Assembly: GCA_946220865.1 (NCBI GenBank)
Contig: CAMJYM010000014.1
Span: forward strand, 1 to 39,745
DNA: 39,745 nt
Origin: an uncultured Clostridia bacterium
GTDB taxonomy: Bacteria; Bacillota; Clostridia; Saccharofermentanales; DTU023
Direction: 5' to 3'
Position numbers and translations under genes: made by a program
Shown: positions 14,914-23,625 of the stretch, piece after piece
Position numbering within the stretch: the first letter of the stretch is position 1
Layout of the letters: each line of letters starts with the position of its first letter
Notes under the pieces: model-generated
What the model was told of the DNA's origin: nothing
Seen by the model: the letters and a program-made list of their open reading frames with translations, nothing else
The model's database searches: none

Positions 14914-16116
14914 TCAAAGCGGTAAAACGCGTGCGCCTTCGCAGGCTGTGACGGGGTAAAAGTCTGCGGCATAGCCAAATTCCGCCTGGTATTTTGGGCC
15001 GATATGCTCAATAAAATCTGTCACGCCTTCTTCGCGCACGAGGGAGATGGTGCACCCCCCGAAGCCTCCACCCGTCATGCGTGAACCGAGACAGCTTTTT
15101 TCTTCGAGAGCCGCGTCGACGAGAAAGTCGAGTTCCCGGCAGGAAACTTCGTAGAGATCGCGAAGGGAAGCGTGCGAGGAAACCATGAGGCGTCCGAGAG
15201 CGCCCAGGTTGCCACCTTTCAGAGCTTCAAATGCGGCCAGCGTGCGGGCTTCTTCATAGACTGCGTGGCGTGCTCTCTGGCGGCAGAGAGGATCTGCGAT
15301 AAAGCTTTGGAGCGCATTAAAATCATCGGGTGAAAGCTGACAGAGAGCTTTGAGCTGCCTGAGGCGTTTTTGCAGATCGCTGAGGGCTTTTTCACACTCT
15401 CTGCGGCGGTCATTGTAGGCTGAATTGCCGAGACTGCGGTGTTTGTTGCTGGAACAGATGACCAGCTTGCAGCCCTCCAGCTTGAGGGGAGCATAGTCGT
15501 ATTCCAGGGTTCCGGTGTTCAGAAGCAACACATGGTCCTGTCGACCCATGGCGACGGCGAATTGATCCATAATGCCGCAGTTGACGCCAATAAATTGATT
15601 TTCGGCTTTTTGTGCGAGCAGAGATAGCTGGATAGAATCGATCTCCAGACCCCAGAGAGCCTTGATGACGATACCGGTGAGCAGTTCCACGGAGGCTGAG
15701 GAAGAGAGTCCGGAGCCGGAGGGGATGTTGCCGTAGATCATGAGATCCAAGCCGCCCTCAAAAGTATAGCCGGCCTCGCGCAGGGTCTGCAACATGGCTT
15801 TGCAGAAGTTACTCCAGTGGTCGCGAGAGTCATTCTGCAAGGGGCCATCGGCCATTTCCAGAATGCCGATACCGCGAAAATTCAGAGAATAAAAGCGCAG
15901 ACGCTTGTCCTCACGCCGCCGTGCCAGTCCGTAGGTGCCAAGGCTGATGGCAAGGGGCATGACGTGACCGCCGCTGTAATCGATGTGTTCGCCGATTAAA
16001 TTGACCCGGCCTGGGGCAAAAGCGCAGAGTTCAGCTTCGCCCCCGAATTTTTCCTGCCAGCACTGCCGGAGTTCACTCAACATTTCTTCTTGAACAGACA
16101 CCGATTGAACAGACAC
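14914..16116 (-). CDS. galK: Galactokinase
   Basis: This enzyme phosphorylates alpha-D-galactose to galactose-1-phosphate, the entry step of the Leloir pathway. The 400 residues show all GHMP-kinase signatures: the galactose motif GRVNLIGEHIDYSGG (36-50), the ATP loop PSGSGLSSSAS (132-142), the catalytic Asp in NCGIMDQFA (D184) and the C-terminal MTGGGFGG. The start is GTG at 16116 with AGGAGG eight nt upstream. The first 12 nt of the gene are repeated 15 nt downstream, giving a second in-frame GTG (16101). No galT, galE or galactose transporter adjoins it, so it is a single-gene unit here. An extended -10 lies about 130 nt upstream. Confidence 0.97.
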   Translation of the reverse strand: MSVQSVSVQEEMLSELRQCWQEKFGGEAELCAFAPGRVNLIGEHIDYSGGHVMPLAISLGTYGLARRREDKRLRFYSLNFRGIGILEMADGPLQNDSRDHWSNFCKAMLQTLREAGYTFEGGLDLMIYGNIPSGSGLSSSASVELLTGIVIKALWGLEIDSIQLSLLAQKAENQFIGVNCGIMDQFAVAMGRQDHVLLLNTGTLEYDYAPLKLEGCKLVICSSNKHRSLGNSAYNDRRRECEKALSDLQKRLRQLKALCQLSPDDFNALQSFIADPLCRQRARHAVYEEARTLAAFEALKGGNLGALGRLMVSSHASLRDLYEVSCRELDFLVDAALEEKSCLGSRMTGGGFGGCTISLVREEGVTDFIEHIGPKYQAEFGYAADFYPVTACEGARVLPL

Positions 16117-16243
16117 TGATATTTCCTCCTGGATCGTTGGCCTTGCACCTTTATTTGTCGTCCTGAGCAGCTGCCGGGCTTATGGGGTTTGTTAAAGGAA
16201 ACAGACCGCAGGCATTATCCAGGAAAAGACTTTATTTCAGCCC

Positions 16244-16252
16244 ATTATAGCA
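16244..16252 (-). promoter_or_regulatory. Extended -10 promoter of galK
   Basis: On the minus strand TGC-TATAAT lies 128 nt upstream of the galK start codon. No good -35 is visible. It is the same promoter type as those of gdhA and the DUF1461 gene. Confidence 0.5.
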
Positions 16253-16352
16253 AAGCTTTGTCCCTCGCTGTTAGAATACACTGTCTCTAAGCAGCATTTC
16301 TGCTGTGCTGATTGATGGCGCAAAGTTTAAGGCATTGCCGAAGCACCTGGGT

Positions 16353-16408
16353 TTTGAATCTGCATTTCAAAAGTCTCTGAAACTTTTGGGCTTTGAATCT
16401 GCATTTCA
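16353..16408. repeat. Duplicated 17-bp segment at the mutY 3' end
   Basis: TTTGAATCTGCATTTCA occurs at 16353-16369 and 16392-16408 (39-bp period); the second copy ends inside the mutY stop codon. The rest of 16130-16405 holds only the galK leader and promoter. Confidence 0.8.
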
Positions 16409-17743
16409 GCCTTGCTGATCGTAAGTGTCAAGGATCTTTGCCATAAAGGGCGGCAGCAGACGTTGTGCCTCTGCTTTTGTGAAAAGCCCGGAGGCTGGTC
16501 TTTCCAAGGCGTTTTCCTGATTCATCTCAGCATCAGAAAGGCTGAGGCTTGATCTGAACGGAGCATCCTCATTGAGTTCAGTTAAAGTTAGAGTAAAGGG
16601 GAGACAGAGCTCCTGGTCGTTGCTGTCCTTCAAGATATAGCGCATTTCCGTGCGAGAGTTGCTTGGTAATGGGGCAGGATCGGCGTGGACATTTTGGAGT
16701 GAGCTCCGTGTGCAGGGTGCGGGCTCATGGCCCTTTTGGCCTGAATTTTCATCTGGGAGGGCAGGCAGCTCGACGGAGGCCAGGCTGATATCCCATATCC
16801 GGTGGCTGAAAATGTGCCTGAAAGTCGTAAGAAGACGAACGCTTCCTCTGTGTTCAGGCAGAGCAGCGGGCAGGAAGCTCTTCCCCGACTGTTCGGGCAG
16901 AGCGCTGAGCTGCACGCTCTCTCCATCCTGCAAAGGCCGGAGCAGGGGGAGGTACTCGTAAAATCCATGCAGCAGGCTTTCGCGGCGCTGCTGCAGGTAA
17001 AGTCGACCCTGCACAAAAAGCAGGAGATAGGGTTTGCTGAGACGCTTCTGGCGAGTGCTCCGGGCTTTCAGCGGAAGTTCTTCCTGCTTTCCGCAGCGGC
17101 GGGCGCGACACGTGCTACAAAAGGGGCAGCTCTGGCAGTCTGGCTTGCGGGGCGTACAAATCGTCGCGCCGAGATCCATCATGGCCTCATTAAAATCTCC
17201 GGCTCTTTCCGGGGGAAGCAGGCTGTCAGCAAGGCTTTTGACCTCTTTCATGGAGGCTGTATCGCCCGCCTGCCAGGGGATGCAAAAGCAGCGGGAGAGC
17301 ACACGCAGGAGGTTCCCGTCAATAGCTGCTGTGGGCTGGCCAAAAGCCATTGAAGCGATGGCTGCGGCCGTATAGGGGCCAATACCGGGGAGTTCTCTCA
17401 GAGCAGCTTCGCTGGCGGGAAGCTGGCCGTCATATTTTTCGACGACTTTGCGAGCACAGGCCAGCAGATGGGAGGCGCGCCGATAATAACCCAGACCAGC
17501 CCAGGCCTCACGCAGCTCATCCTCGCTTGCTGCGGCAAGATCCTCAAGCTGCGGCCAGCGGCGAAGAAAATCCTCATAATAGGGAATAACCGTGTCGACC
17601 TGCGTCTGCTGACACATAAATTCTGAGAGCAGGACGGTGTAAGGTCGCCTGTCCCGTCGCCAGGGCAGATCGCGCTTATGCTCGTCAAACCAGGCCAGCA
17701 GGCGCGGCGAAAAGTCCGTAGCTTCAGACTTAGGAGTGGCCAT
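16406..17743 (-). CDS. mutY: A/G-specific adenine DNA glycosylase MutY
   Basis: This enzyme removes adenine mispaired with 8-oxoguanine. The catalytic Glu lies in SEFMCQQTQV (E41), the helix-hairpin-helix is LPGIGPYTAAA (118-128), the catalytic Asp is in IDGN (D142), and a [4Fe-4S] cluster loop has the exact C-x6-C-x2-C-x5-C spacing (C196, C203, C206, C212). The C-terminal NUDIX-like domain that reads 8-oxoG is present (FRHIFSHRIWDISL) but is split by a Pro/Ser/Asn-rich stretch of about 40 residues, making the protein (about 445 residues) longer than usual. I choose the ATG at 17743; a GTG at 17758 is possible. It overlaps the end of the transporter ATPase gene, so it is probably the last gene of that operon. 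Confidence 0.95.
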   Translation of the reverse strand: MATPKSEATDFSPRLLAWFDEHKRDLPWRRDRRPYTVLLSEFMCQQTQVDTVIPYYEDFLRRWPQLEDLAAASEDELREAWAGLGYYRRASHLLACARKVVEKYDGQLPASEAALRELPGIGPYTAAAIASMAFGQPTAAIDGNLLRVLSRCFCIPWQAGDTASMKEVKSLADSLLPPERAGDFNEAMMDLGATICTPRKPDCQSCPFCSTCRARRCGKQEELPLKARSTRQKRLSKPYLLLFVQGRLYLQQRRESLLHGFYEYLPLLRPLQDGESVQLSALPEQSGKSFLPAALPEHRGSVRLLTTFRHIFSHRIWDISLASVELPALPDENSGQKGHEPAPCTRSSLQNVHADPAPLPSNSRTEMRYILKDSNDQELCLPFTLTLTELNEDAPFRSSLSLSDAEMNQENALERPASGLFTKAEAQRLLPPFMAKILDTYDQQG

Positions 17744-19256
17744 TGTCCGCCTTGACACCGGCCATCAGGAGACCCAGCGTTTTGCGATCCGTTGCGTGGC
17801 CTTTGACGATGTCCATGACCTGGCCTTCATAGAGAACCAGAATGCGATCAGACAGCTCCATGATTTCGTCCAGTTCGGTAGAAACCATAAGAACGGCTGC
17901 GCCCTTGTCACGGGCTTCGACAATGCGCTGCTGAATATACTTTGTTGCGCCGATATCAAGGCCACGCGAGGGGTGGACGGCGATGAGCAGATGGGGTTTG
18001 CGCTCCAGCTCCCTGCCAACGACGAGCTTTTGTTGATTGCCGCCGGAAAGGTTGCCGGCAAGTTCATTGATGCCGGGAGTCCGAACCTGGTATTTTTCAC
18101 AGAGTTCGCGGCTGTAACTGTCAATTTTTTTCCAGTGCAAAAAGCCCAGAGTGTCAGAGAAAGGAGCATGGCCATGATCCATGAGAATAATATTTTCCCG
18201 CAGGTTCATGGCTGCGACCATGCCCATTTTAAGGCGGTCTTCAGGAATGTGAGAAACCTTGTGCCCGAGAATTTCCTTTGGTTTGAGATGGGTCACATCG
18301 TGCTTATCAATCTCAATTTTCCCTGACTCCACAGGCATAAGCCCGGTGATGCAGCGGATAAGTTCAGACTGGCCGTTGCCGTCGACCCCACAAATACCGA
18401 GAATTTCTCCTTCGCGTAAATCAAAGCTGACATTTTTCAGGGCGAGGAGATGACGGCTGTTGCGGGCATTCAGTCCTTCGACACGCAGTACGACTTCACC
18501 CAGTTGAGGGCTTTTCGTTTTGGTCTCCAGTTCGACATCTTTGCCGACCATGAGTTCGGCCAGTTTATTGGCGTCCGGAATCTCTGAGATGGGCAGGCCA
18601 TGGGCTACAACGCGGCCACTGCGGAGCACTGTGCAGCGATCACAGATTTGCATGATTTCGGTTAGCTTGTGAGAAATGAAGATGATGGTTTTACCTTCGC
18701 TGGTGAGTCGGCGAATTACGTCGAAGAGACCGTCGACCTCCTGTGGGGTGAGCACGGCGGTCGGTTCATCCAGGATGAGTAATTCCGCATCACGATAGAG
18801 CGCTTTGAGAATTTCCAGACGCTGCTGTTCACCTACAGAAAGATCTTCAACGCGAGTCCAGGGATCGATGTCCATCTTATAGCTGTGAGCGAGTTCTTTA
18901 AAACGCTCTGCAGCTGCCTGCAGATCGAGGACGGCCTGATTTCCTTTATAACCCAGTACGACATTCTCGATGGCGGTGAGGGCAGGGATGAGCATGAAAT
19001 GCTGGTGCACCATACCGATACCTTTCTGTATGGCCTGGCGGGGATTATCGATATGAATTTCTTCACCCTTATAAATAATCTGCCCCTCACTGGGCGCATA
19101 AAGACCATAGAGAATGTTCATCAAGGTACTTTTTCCGGCTCCATTCTCACCAAGCAGGGCGTGAACCTCACCTTTTTCTACGCTTAGGTTGACCTTTTCG
19201 TTGGCGATAACGGAGGCAAAATGTTTACTCACGTTGTGCATTTGCAGAATTTCCAT
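17730..19256 (-). CDS. Nucleoside/simple-sugar ABC transporter, double ATP-binding subunit
   Basis: This 508-residue protein has two ABC domains in one chain, the RbsA/NupO type. Domain 1 has Walker A GENGAGKST (36-44), signature LSVGEQQR (139-146) and Walker B LLILDEPTA (159-167). Domain 2 has the degenerate P-loop GVDGNGQSE (290-298) usual in this family and signature LSGGNQQK (403-410). It energises the two permeases encoded directly upstream. In most BMP/Nup loci the ATPase gene comes before the permeases; here it comes after them. The gap to the preceding permease is 9 nt and mutY overlaps its end. Confidence 0.95.
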   Translation of the reverse strand: MEILQMHNVSKHFASVIANEKVNLSVEKGEVHALLGENGAGKSTLMNILYGLYAPSEGQIIYKGEEIHIDNPRQAIQKGIGMVHQHFMLIPALTAIENVVLGYKGNQAVLDLQAAAERFKELAHSYKMDIDPWTRVEDLSVGEQQRLEILKALYRDAELLILDEPTAVLTPQEVDGLFDVIRRLTSEGKTIIFISHKLTEIMQICDRCTVLRSGRVVAHGLPISEIPDANKLAELMVGKDVELETKTKSPQLGEVVLRVEGLNARNSRHLLALKNVSFDLREGEILGICGVDGNGQSELIRCITGLMPVESGKIEIDKHDVTHLKPKEILGHKVSHIPEDRLKMGMVAAMNLRENIILMDHGHAPFSDTLGFLHWKKIDSYSRELCEKYQVRTPGINELAGNLSGGNQQKLVVGRELERKPHLLIAVHPSRGLDIGATKYIQQRIVEARDKGAAVLMVSTELDEIMELSDRILVLYEGQVMDIVKGHATDRKTLGLLMAGVKADNGHS

Positions 19257-19265
19257 GAGAAGCTC

Positions 19266-20186
19266 CTATTCCTTGATGTAAGGTTTAGCGCTGGAGGCCG
19301 GTCGATTAGAGCGGCGCAGAACGACGCAGATCGCCGCGATCGTGATCACGTAGGGCAGCATCAGGGCAAACTGGCTGGGGATGCCCGTGCTGGCTGCCTG
19401 TAAGCGGAACATGATGGCATTGCTGGCGCCAAAGACAAGGCTTGAAATGAGCACACCCAGGGGAGTGTAATTGCCAAAGACCACGGCAGCCAGGGCAATG
19501 AAGCCACCCCCTGCGATCATGTTTTCGGTAAAGAAAGTCATCTGTCCCATGGAAACAAAAGCGCCGGCAAAACCGGCCATGATGCCGGAATAGAGAACCG
19601 CCAGAAAGCGTGTTTTGCTGACATTGATACCCACGGTATCACAGGCTTTGGGGTTCTCGCCCACAGCACGCACTTTGAGCCCCACGTTGCAGTGCATCAT
19701 GACAAACTGGGCAAGCGGCACGAGGAGCAGGGCGATGTAGACGGGGAGGGGCTGGCTGAAAACTGCTTCGCCCAGTATGGGGATGCGGGAAAGCAAAGGC
19801 AGTTCAACAGCGCCAAAGGTACTGATTTTAGGCGGACTGGTGCTGGCCCCGAATACGGCCCGGTTAATCGTGATCGTGAGGCCGGATGCGAGGATATTCA
19901 AACCGGTGCCGATGACCGTCTGGTCGGCTTTAATGCTTACCGTAAAGAAAGCAAAAATCATCGCAAACAGGCAGCCCGTCAGCATGGCGATCAGGGCTCC
20001 AAGCAGCGCTGATCCTGTGTAATAAGAGCCCATAACACCGGCGAGAGCGCCCATCAGCATCATGCCTTCAGTGCCGATATTTACGATGCCTGCTCGCTCA
20101 GAAAACACGATACCGAGAGCAGCAATCAGGGTAGGCGTGGCCAGACGCAAAGTTGATGCAATAAAAGAACTTACTGTGGTCATCAT
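19266..20186 (-). CDS. Nucleoside ABC transporter permease (NupQ/YufQ-like)
   Basis: This is a 306-residue inner-membrane permease of the BPD_transp_2 family with about 8-9 helices. The segments GIVNIGTEGMMLMGA and NPKACDTVGINVSKTR (a coupling loop) are typical of the second permease of BMP-type purine nucleoside importers. It overlaps the preceding permease gene by 4 nt (ATGA), so the two are translationally coupled and form the heterodimeric channel. Confidence 0.93.
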   Translation of the reverse strand: MMTTVSSFIASTLRLATPTLIAALGIVFSERAGIVNIGTEGMMLMGALAGVMGSYYTGSALLGALIAMLTGCLFAMIFAFFTVSIKADQTVIGTGLNILASGLTITINRAVFGASTSPPKISTFGAVELPLLSRIPILGEAVFSQPLPVYIALLLVPLAQFVMMHCNVGLKVRAVGENPKACDTVGINVSKTRFLAVLYSGIMAGFAGAFVSMGQMTFFTENMIAGGGFIALAAVVFGNYTPLGVLISSLVFGASNAIMFRLQAASTGIPSQFALMLPYVITIAAICVVLRRSNRPASSAKPYIKE

Positions 20187-21298
20187 CGTTCGGCTCCCCT
20201 TTCTTCCATAGCTTTAGGGGGAATATTCAGAGTTTTATGGCGCAGGTGCCGACCATGCTGAATGCGGAACATCAGGCGACCGGCAATAAAGAGAATGATC
20301 ACAGCCTGGACGACCAGAACGACGGAGGAACTTGCATCGGTGACGGTCTGCATGCGCAGTGAACCCGTTTGCAATCCGCCAAAGAGCAGTCCTGAGAGCA
20401 GCATGCCGAGAGGATCATTGTTGCCGAGCAGGGCCACGGCAATCCCGGTAAAGCCGTAGGTGACTTTGAAAGAGGTCATCATGAGGCGATATTGTACGGC
20501 GATAATTTCAATGCAGCCGCCCAATCCGGCAAAGCCCCCGGCCAATAACATGGAGCGCAGAACGGAGCGCCGGATATTCATGCCGGCGTATTCTCCTGCC
20601 GTGCTATTCAGACCCACGACACGCAGTTCGTAGCCCCTGGTGGTTTTCCAGAGAAAGACATAGTAAAAGATCACGCAGGCCAAAAGAATGATCAGCCCCC
20701 AGTGAATCCTGCTTCCTGGGAAAATAGCTGTAAGACTTGCAGATTCGGGCATGTGGGCAGACTGCGGATAAGAGCTGGAAGCGCTGTCCATAATCGGACC
20801 GTTTACGCTGTAGGAAATGAGCTGCGAAGCAATATAATTCAACATGATCGTCGTTATCAACTCAGAAGCCCCGAACTGGACGCGAAGAATGGCGGGAATA
20901 AGACCGAAGACAGCCCCACCGAGAAAACCCGCTATCAGAGTTAAAGGCAGGTGTAAAATGGCGGGCAGAGAAGGGCAAGTGACGGCGGCGATTGTTGCCG
21001 CCAGGGCGCCCATCTCAAATTGGCCTTCGGCACCCAGGTTGATAATGCCGCAGCGGTTGGCAATGGCGTAGCTGAGGGCGGTAAAAACAAAGGGAATAGC
21101 CTTGAGAATACTGTCTTCCCAGGCCCTCGGACTGCCAAAAGCCCCTGTGAAAAGAGCTTTATAGGCCGCAAGAGGAGAACTGTGGCTGCTCAGCAGGATC
21201 ACCAGCGATCCCACCAGAAGCGCGGCGAAGATGGCAATCAGGGGAAAGACCACGGCTTTAAGCTGGTGGCCCATTTTCTGCAGAATGGACTTCTTCAT
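20183..21298 (-). CDS. Nucleoside ABC transporter permease (NupP/YufP-like)
   Basis: This is a 371-residue BPD_transp_2 permease with about ten helices. It contains the sister motifs GIINLGAEGQFEMGA and GLNSTAGEYAGMNIRRS seen in the first permease of BMP/Nup systems. It is the first gene after the terminator that follows the binding-protein gene; a 270-nt gap with two related hairpins precedes it. It should pair with the next permease and the double ATPase to import purine nucleosides or bases. Confidence 0.93.
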   Translation of the reverse strand: MKKSILQKMGHQLKAVVFPLIAIFAALLVGSLVILLSSHSSPLAAYKALFTGAFGSPRAWEDSILKAIPFVFTALSYAIANRCGIINLGAEGQFEMGALAATIAAVTCPSLPAILHLPLTLIAGFLGGAVFGLIPAILRVQFGASELITTIMLNYIASQLISYSVNGPIMDSASSSYPQSAHMPESASLTAIFPGSRIHWGLIILLACVIFYYVFLWKTTRGYELRVVGLNSTAGEYAGMNIRRSVLRSMLLAGGFAGLGGCIEIIAVQYRLMMTSFKVTYGFTGIAVALLGNNDPLGMLLSGLLFGGLQTGSLRMQTVTDASSSVVLVVQAVIILFIAGRLMFRIQHGRHLRHKTLNIPPKAMEERGAER

Positions 21299-21407
21299 AC
21301 AATTTTCGTTTTCTAAGCTTTAATTTTTGATCTGCCCGCAGGATAAGTCAAAATGTTTGACTAGTTAATTCCTCGACACAGAGTTGTAAGACGAATCCGG
21401 CAGGGTG

Positions 21408-21499
21408 AAGATCAGCAACAGTGGCTTATCTTAACGCTCTAAGCGTCGTCAGTTCTTGTGGGTGGATGAGTAAAGATCAGCAGCGTGCTAATCTTTACT
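21408..21499. repeat. Two related hairpins upstream of the permease genes
   Basis: Hairpin 1 has AAGAT-c-AGC (21408-21416) pairing with GCT-t-ATCTT (21424-21432). Hairpin 2 has AGTAAAGAT-c-AGCA (21469-21482) pairing with TGCT-a-ATCTTTACT (21486-21499). Both keep an unpaired C at the same place. They lie in the leader of the permease-ATPase transcript (minus strand). Confidence 0.6.
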
Positions 21500-21521
21500 G
21501 CATTTTTGCAGATAGGCATAA

Positions 21522-21561
21522 GTGAAAAAAATGGGGCCTTTTGCAGCGCAAAAGGCCCCAT
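21522..21561 (-). terminator. Intrinsic terminator/attenuator after the binding-protein gene
   Basis: On the minus strand ATGGGGCCTTTTGC pairs perfectly with GCAAAAGGCCCCAT (14 bp, 3-nt loop; 21531-21561), followed by a run of six T. It lies 7 nt after the BMP stop codon and would keep the binding protein in excess over the permeases. Confidence 0.92.
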
Positions 21562-21568
21562 ACAGAAC

Positions 21569-22681
21569 TTAATCCAGTTTAATGGTGATTTCGCCGGCTT
21601 TCAGTTTGTCATAAATGTTCTGGAGTTCGCTTTTCACTTCGTCGGGAACATCGACGTAATATTTGCCGATGGAGACCACACCCTGGGCTGCGCCCATGGG
21701 CAGTATGTCATTGGGGATCTTTTTGTCGAGATAAGCCTTATAGGCGGCCTCATAAGCGATTGAAGTGTCCTTCAAAATGGCGACGACACAGGCTTTTGGC
21801 GCAATGCTCTCCATGTTCAGGCCGGACGCAATGCCCTTGGCGCCGGCTTCTTCGGCAGCTTCCATAACGCCGAGTGAGGCCTGGTTGGCCATGGGGGCGA
21901 GCACATCGGCGCCCTGACTGATCATGGCTTTGCCAAGTTCCTTAGCAGCGCCGACATCGTCAAAATTGCCGGTGTTTTCACTGAGAATCTTGATGTCCTT
22001 GTTAACATAGGCTACGCCCTGAGCAAAGCCCTTGCCGCCGTTGATAATCGGATTGATGGGCAGACCGCCGATAAAGCCGACCGTGTTGCTCTTGGTGAGC
22101 AGTGCGGCCAGGGCACCCATGAGGAAACCCTGTTCGGCATCCTGAATGGCAAAGGAACAAATGTTGTCCTCGGTCAGCGTGGAGTTGATGGCGAAGAACT
22201 GAACCTGCGGAAATTCTTTGGCAACGCCGGCCAGAGCATCCTGGTAGCTGTTGGACGAGAGGAAGATGACGTTGTAGCCTTCATCTGCAAAGGTGCGGAT
22301 AGAATCCTGGGCTGAAGAAGCTGGCACATTCTCCACATATTTGGTTTCGGCGCCGAGGGCTTCAATCTTTTTCAGCCCTTCGTGAGCGGTAGCGTTCCAG
22401 CTCATATCGGAGATGGCGCCTTCGAGAATCAGAGCGACCTTATTTTTCTTTTCAGCGCCTTCGTCTTTTTTCTCTTCAGTTTTTTTCTCTTTGGCTGTTT
22501 CCGCGTCGGCTTTATCGTCTGCCGGAGCCGCCTCAGAACCTTTGTCTTTTGCATCGTCTTTGGCTGCTTCCGTCTTTTTCTCAGCCTCTTTAGGTTCAGT
22601 TGCCGGAGCACAGCCTACGGCGAGTCCGAGCAACAAGCTGAGAACGAGGAGCAAAGAGAGCAGTTTACTTGTTTTTTTCAT
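21569..22681 (-). CDS. BMP-family nucleoside-binding lipoprotein
   Basis: This is a 370-residue substrate-binding protein of the basic membrane protein (BmpA/Med/PnrA) family, which captures purine nucleosides outside the membrane. The signal peptide ends in a lipobox with the lipidated Cys at 24 (GLAVGC). A Lys/Glu/Ala-rich flexible linker fills residues 28-80. The binding domain starts at VALILEGAISDMSWN (82-96) and includes the family motif GFIGGLPINPI. The start is the ATG at 22681, with GGAGG five nt upstream. It is followed by a strong terminator and then the permease and ATPase genes. Its location beside the xanthine dehydrogenase genes supports purines as substrate. Confidence 0.94.
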   Translation of the reverse strand: MKKTSKLLSLLLVLSLLLGLAVGCAPATEPKEAEKKTEAAKDDAKDKGSEAAPADDKADAETAKEKKTEEKKDEGAEKKNKVALILEGAISDMSWNATAHEGLKKIEALGAETKYVENVPASSAQDSIRTFADEGYNVIFLSSNSYQDALAGVAKEFPQVQFFAINSTLTEDNICSFAIQDAEQGFLMGALAALLTKSNTVGFIGGLPINPIINGGKGFAQGVAYVNKDIKILSENTGNFDDVGAAKELGKAMISQGADVLAPMANQASLGVMEAAEEAGAKGIASGLNMESIAPKACVVAILKDTSIAYEAAYKAYLDKKIPNDILPMGAAQGVVSIGKYYVDVPDEVKSELQNIYDKLKAGEITIKLD

Positions 22682-22742
22682 AAATACCTCCAATATATCC
22701 TGAGAAGGCCCGCTCAAACTTTTTAGCTAAGCCATAATCCCA

Positions 22743-22771
22743 GTTATATAAACTGAAAATGAAAAAGGCAA
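22743..22771 (-). promoter_or_regulatory. Promoter of the BMP transporter operon
   Basis: Minus strand: TTGCCT (22766-22771), 17 bp and TATAAC (22743-22748), about 60 nt before the lipoprotein start codon. Confidence 0.5.
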
Positions 22772-22898
22772 GCCTGACAAGTTTGAGAGCTGTCTTCCAG
22801 AGATCCGATAAAAAGGCGACTTTGAACTTAAGAGACGCTGTTTCTGCAGTCTACCAGGACATTCTTAAGAGAAAGCTGTCCGCGCTGCTGACCTTCGC

Positions 22899-23465
22899 TC
22901 AGGCTGGTCCAAAGCGCTGGTCCATGACTTTTTCGATGGCCTTGATTATATTCACATAACCGGTGCAGCGACAGAGGTTTCCGGCAATTTGCCGCCGGAT
23001 TTCGTCGCGGCTGAGGCGTTTGCCCGCACGGAAGATCGCTTCTGCGGCCAAAATAAAACCGGGCGTACAGTAACCGCACTGCAAAGCGGCTTCGTCGACG
23101 AAGGCCTGCTGCAGATCTGAAAGCTCGCCATGAGGGCCTTCCAGCCCTTCGAGGGTGGTGAGGTCTTTGCCATCTGCCCAGATGGCGAGATAAATGCAGG
23201 AGTCAAAGGGCTCATCGTTAATCAGGACCGTGCAGGCCCCACATTCTCCGACCTCACAGCCTCGTTTAACGGAAGTCATGCCACAATCGTTACGCAGCAT
23301 CTCAAGAAGGGAGAGTCGCACATCGACGGTTAGTTGTCTGGGACGTCCGTTTAAGGTAAAGCGGATCGTTTTCATTTGACGCGCCAGTTCAGGATTCTCC
23401 TGGATTTCCCGATCTGTGGCTTTCTGCTGTGCGCAGACTTGAGAGAGATTTTTTTCTTCGTTCAT
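22899..23465 (-). CDS. xdhC: Xanthine dehydrogenase-type [2Fe-2S] subunit
   Basis: This 188-residue protein carries both iron-sulfur clusters of a xanthine dehydrogenase-family enzyme. The plant-type ferredoxin cluster uses C70, C75, C78 and C90 (CEVGECGAC); the helical-bundle cluster uses C130, C133, C165 and C167 (CGYC...CRC). It passes electrons from the Mo site to FAD. A 30-residue N-terminal extension precedes the usual start; I keep it because the upstream ATG has GAGGGG at a good distance while Met31 has none. It is the last gene of xdhA-xdhB-xdhC, 160 nt after xdhB. The name follows the E. coli convention. Confidence 0.94.
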   Translation of the reverse strand: MNEEKNLSQVCAQQKATDREIQENPELARQMKTIRFTLNGRPRQLTVDVRLSLLEMLRNDCGMTSVKRGCEVGECGACTVLINDEPFDSCIYLAIWADGKDLTTLEGLEGPHGELSDLQQAFVDEAALQCGYCTPGFILAAEAIFRAGKRLSRDEIRRQIAGNLCRCTGYVNIIKAIEKVMDQRFGPA

Positions 23466-23625
23466 AAGCTGCCCCTCGTCTTGAGTTCGTCCCGCGCCGG
23501 CAGGGGCGTGAGGACTGGAGTGGATTTTTAATTTAAGCTCGGCTCCGGCACGCCACAGGGCGATTGGGAGCGCTTTTTCGTTATAAGTTCAGTCACGCCG
23601 ATTCCGGGCGAGCACTGTGCTTTAT

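Noticed and set aside
22722..22730. TTAGCTAA near the BMP promoter as a third copy of the shared operator
   Set aside because: The central CCGANN of the shared motif is missing and the half-site spacing differs, so I do not group it with the other two.
22682..22898. Purine or other riboswitch ahead of the BMP operon
   Set aside because: The leader is only about 60 nt after the likely promoter and shows none of the conserved purine-aptamer loop sequences.
22759..22959. 66-codon plus-strand open frame (MKKASLTSL...) before the xdhC end
   Set aside because: It has no ribosome binding site, lies over the BMP promoter and the antisense of xdhC, and has no recognisable feature.
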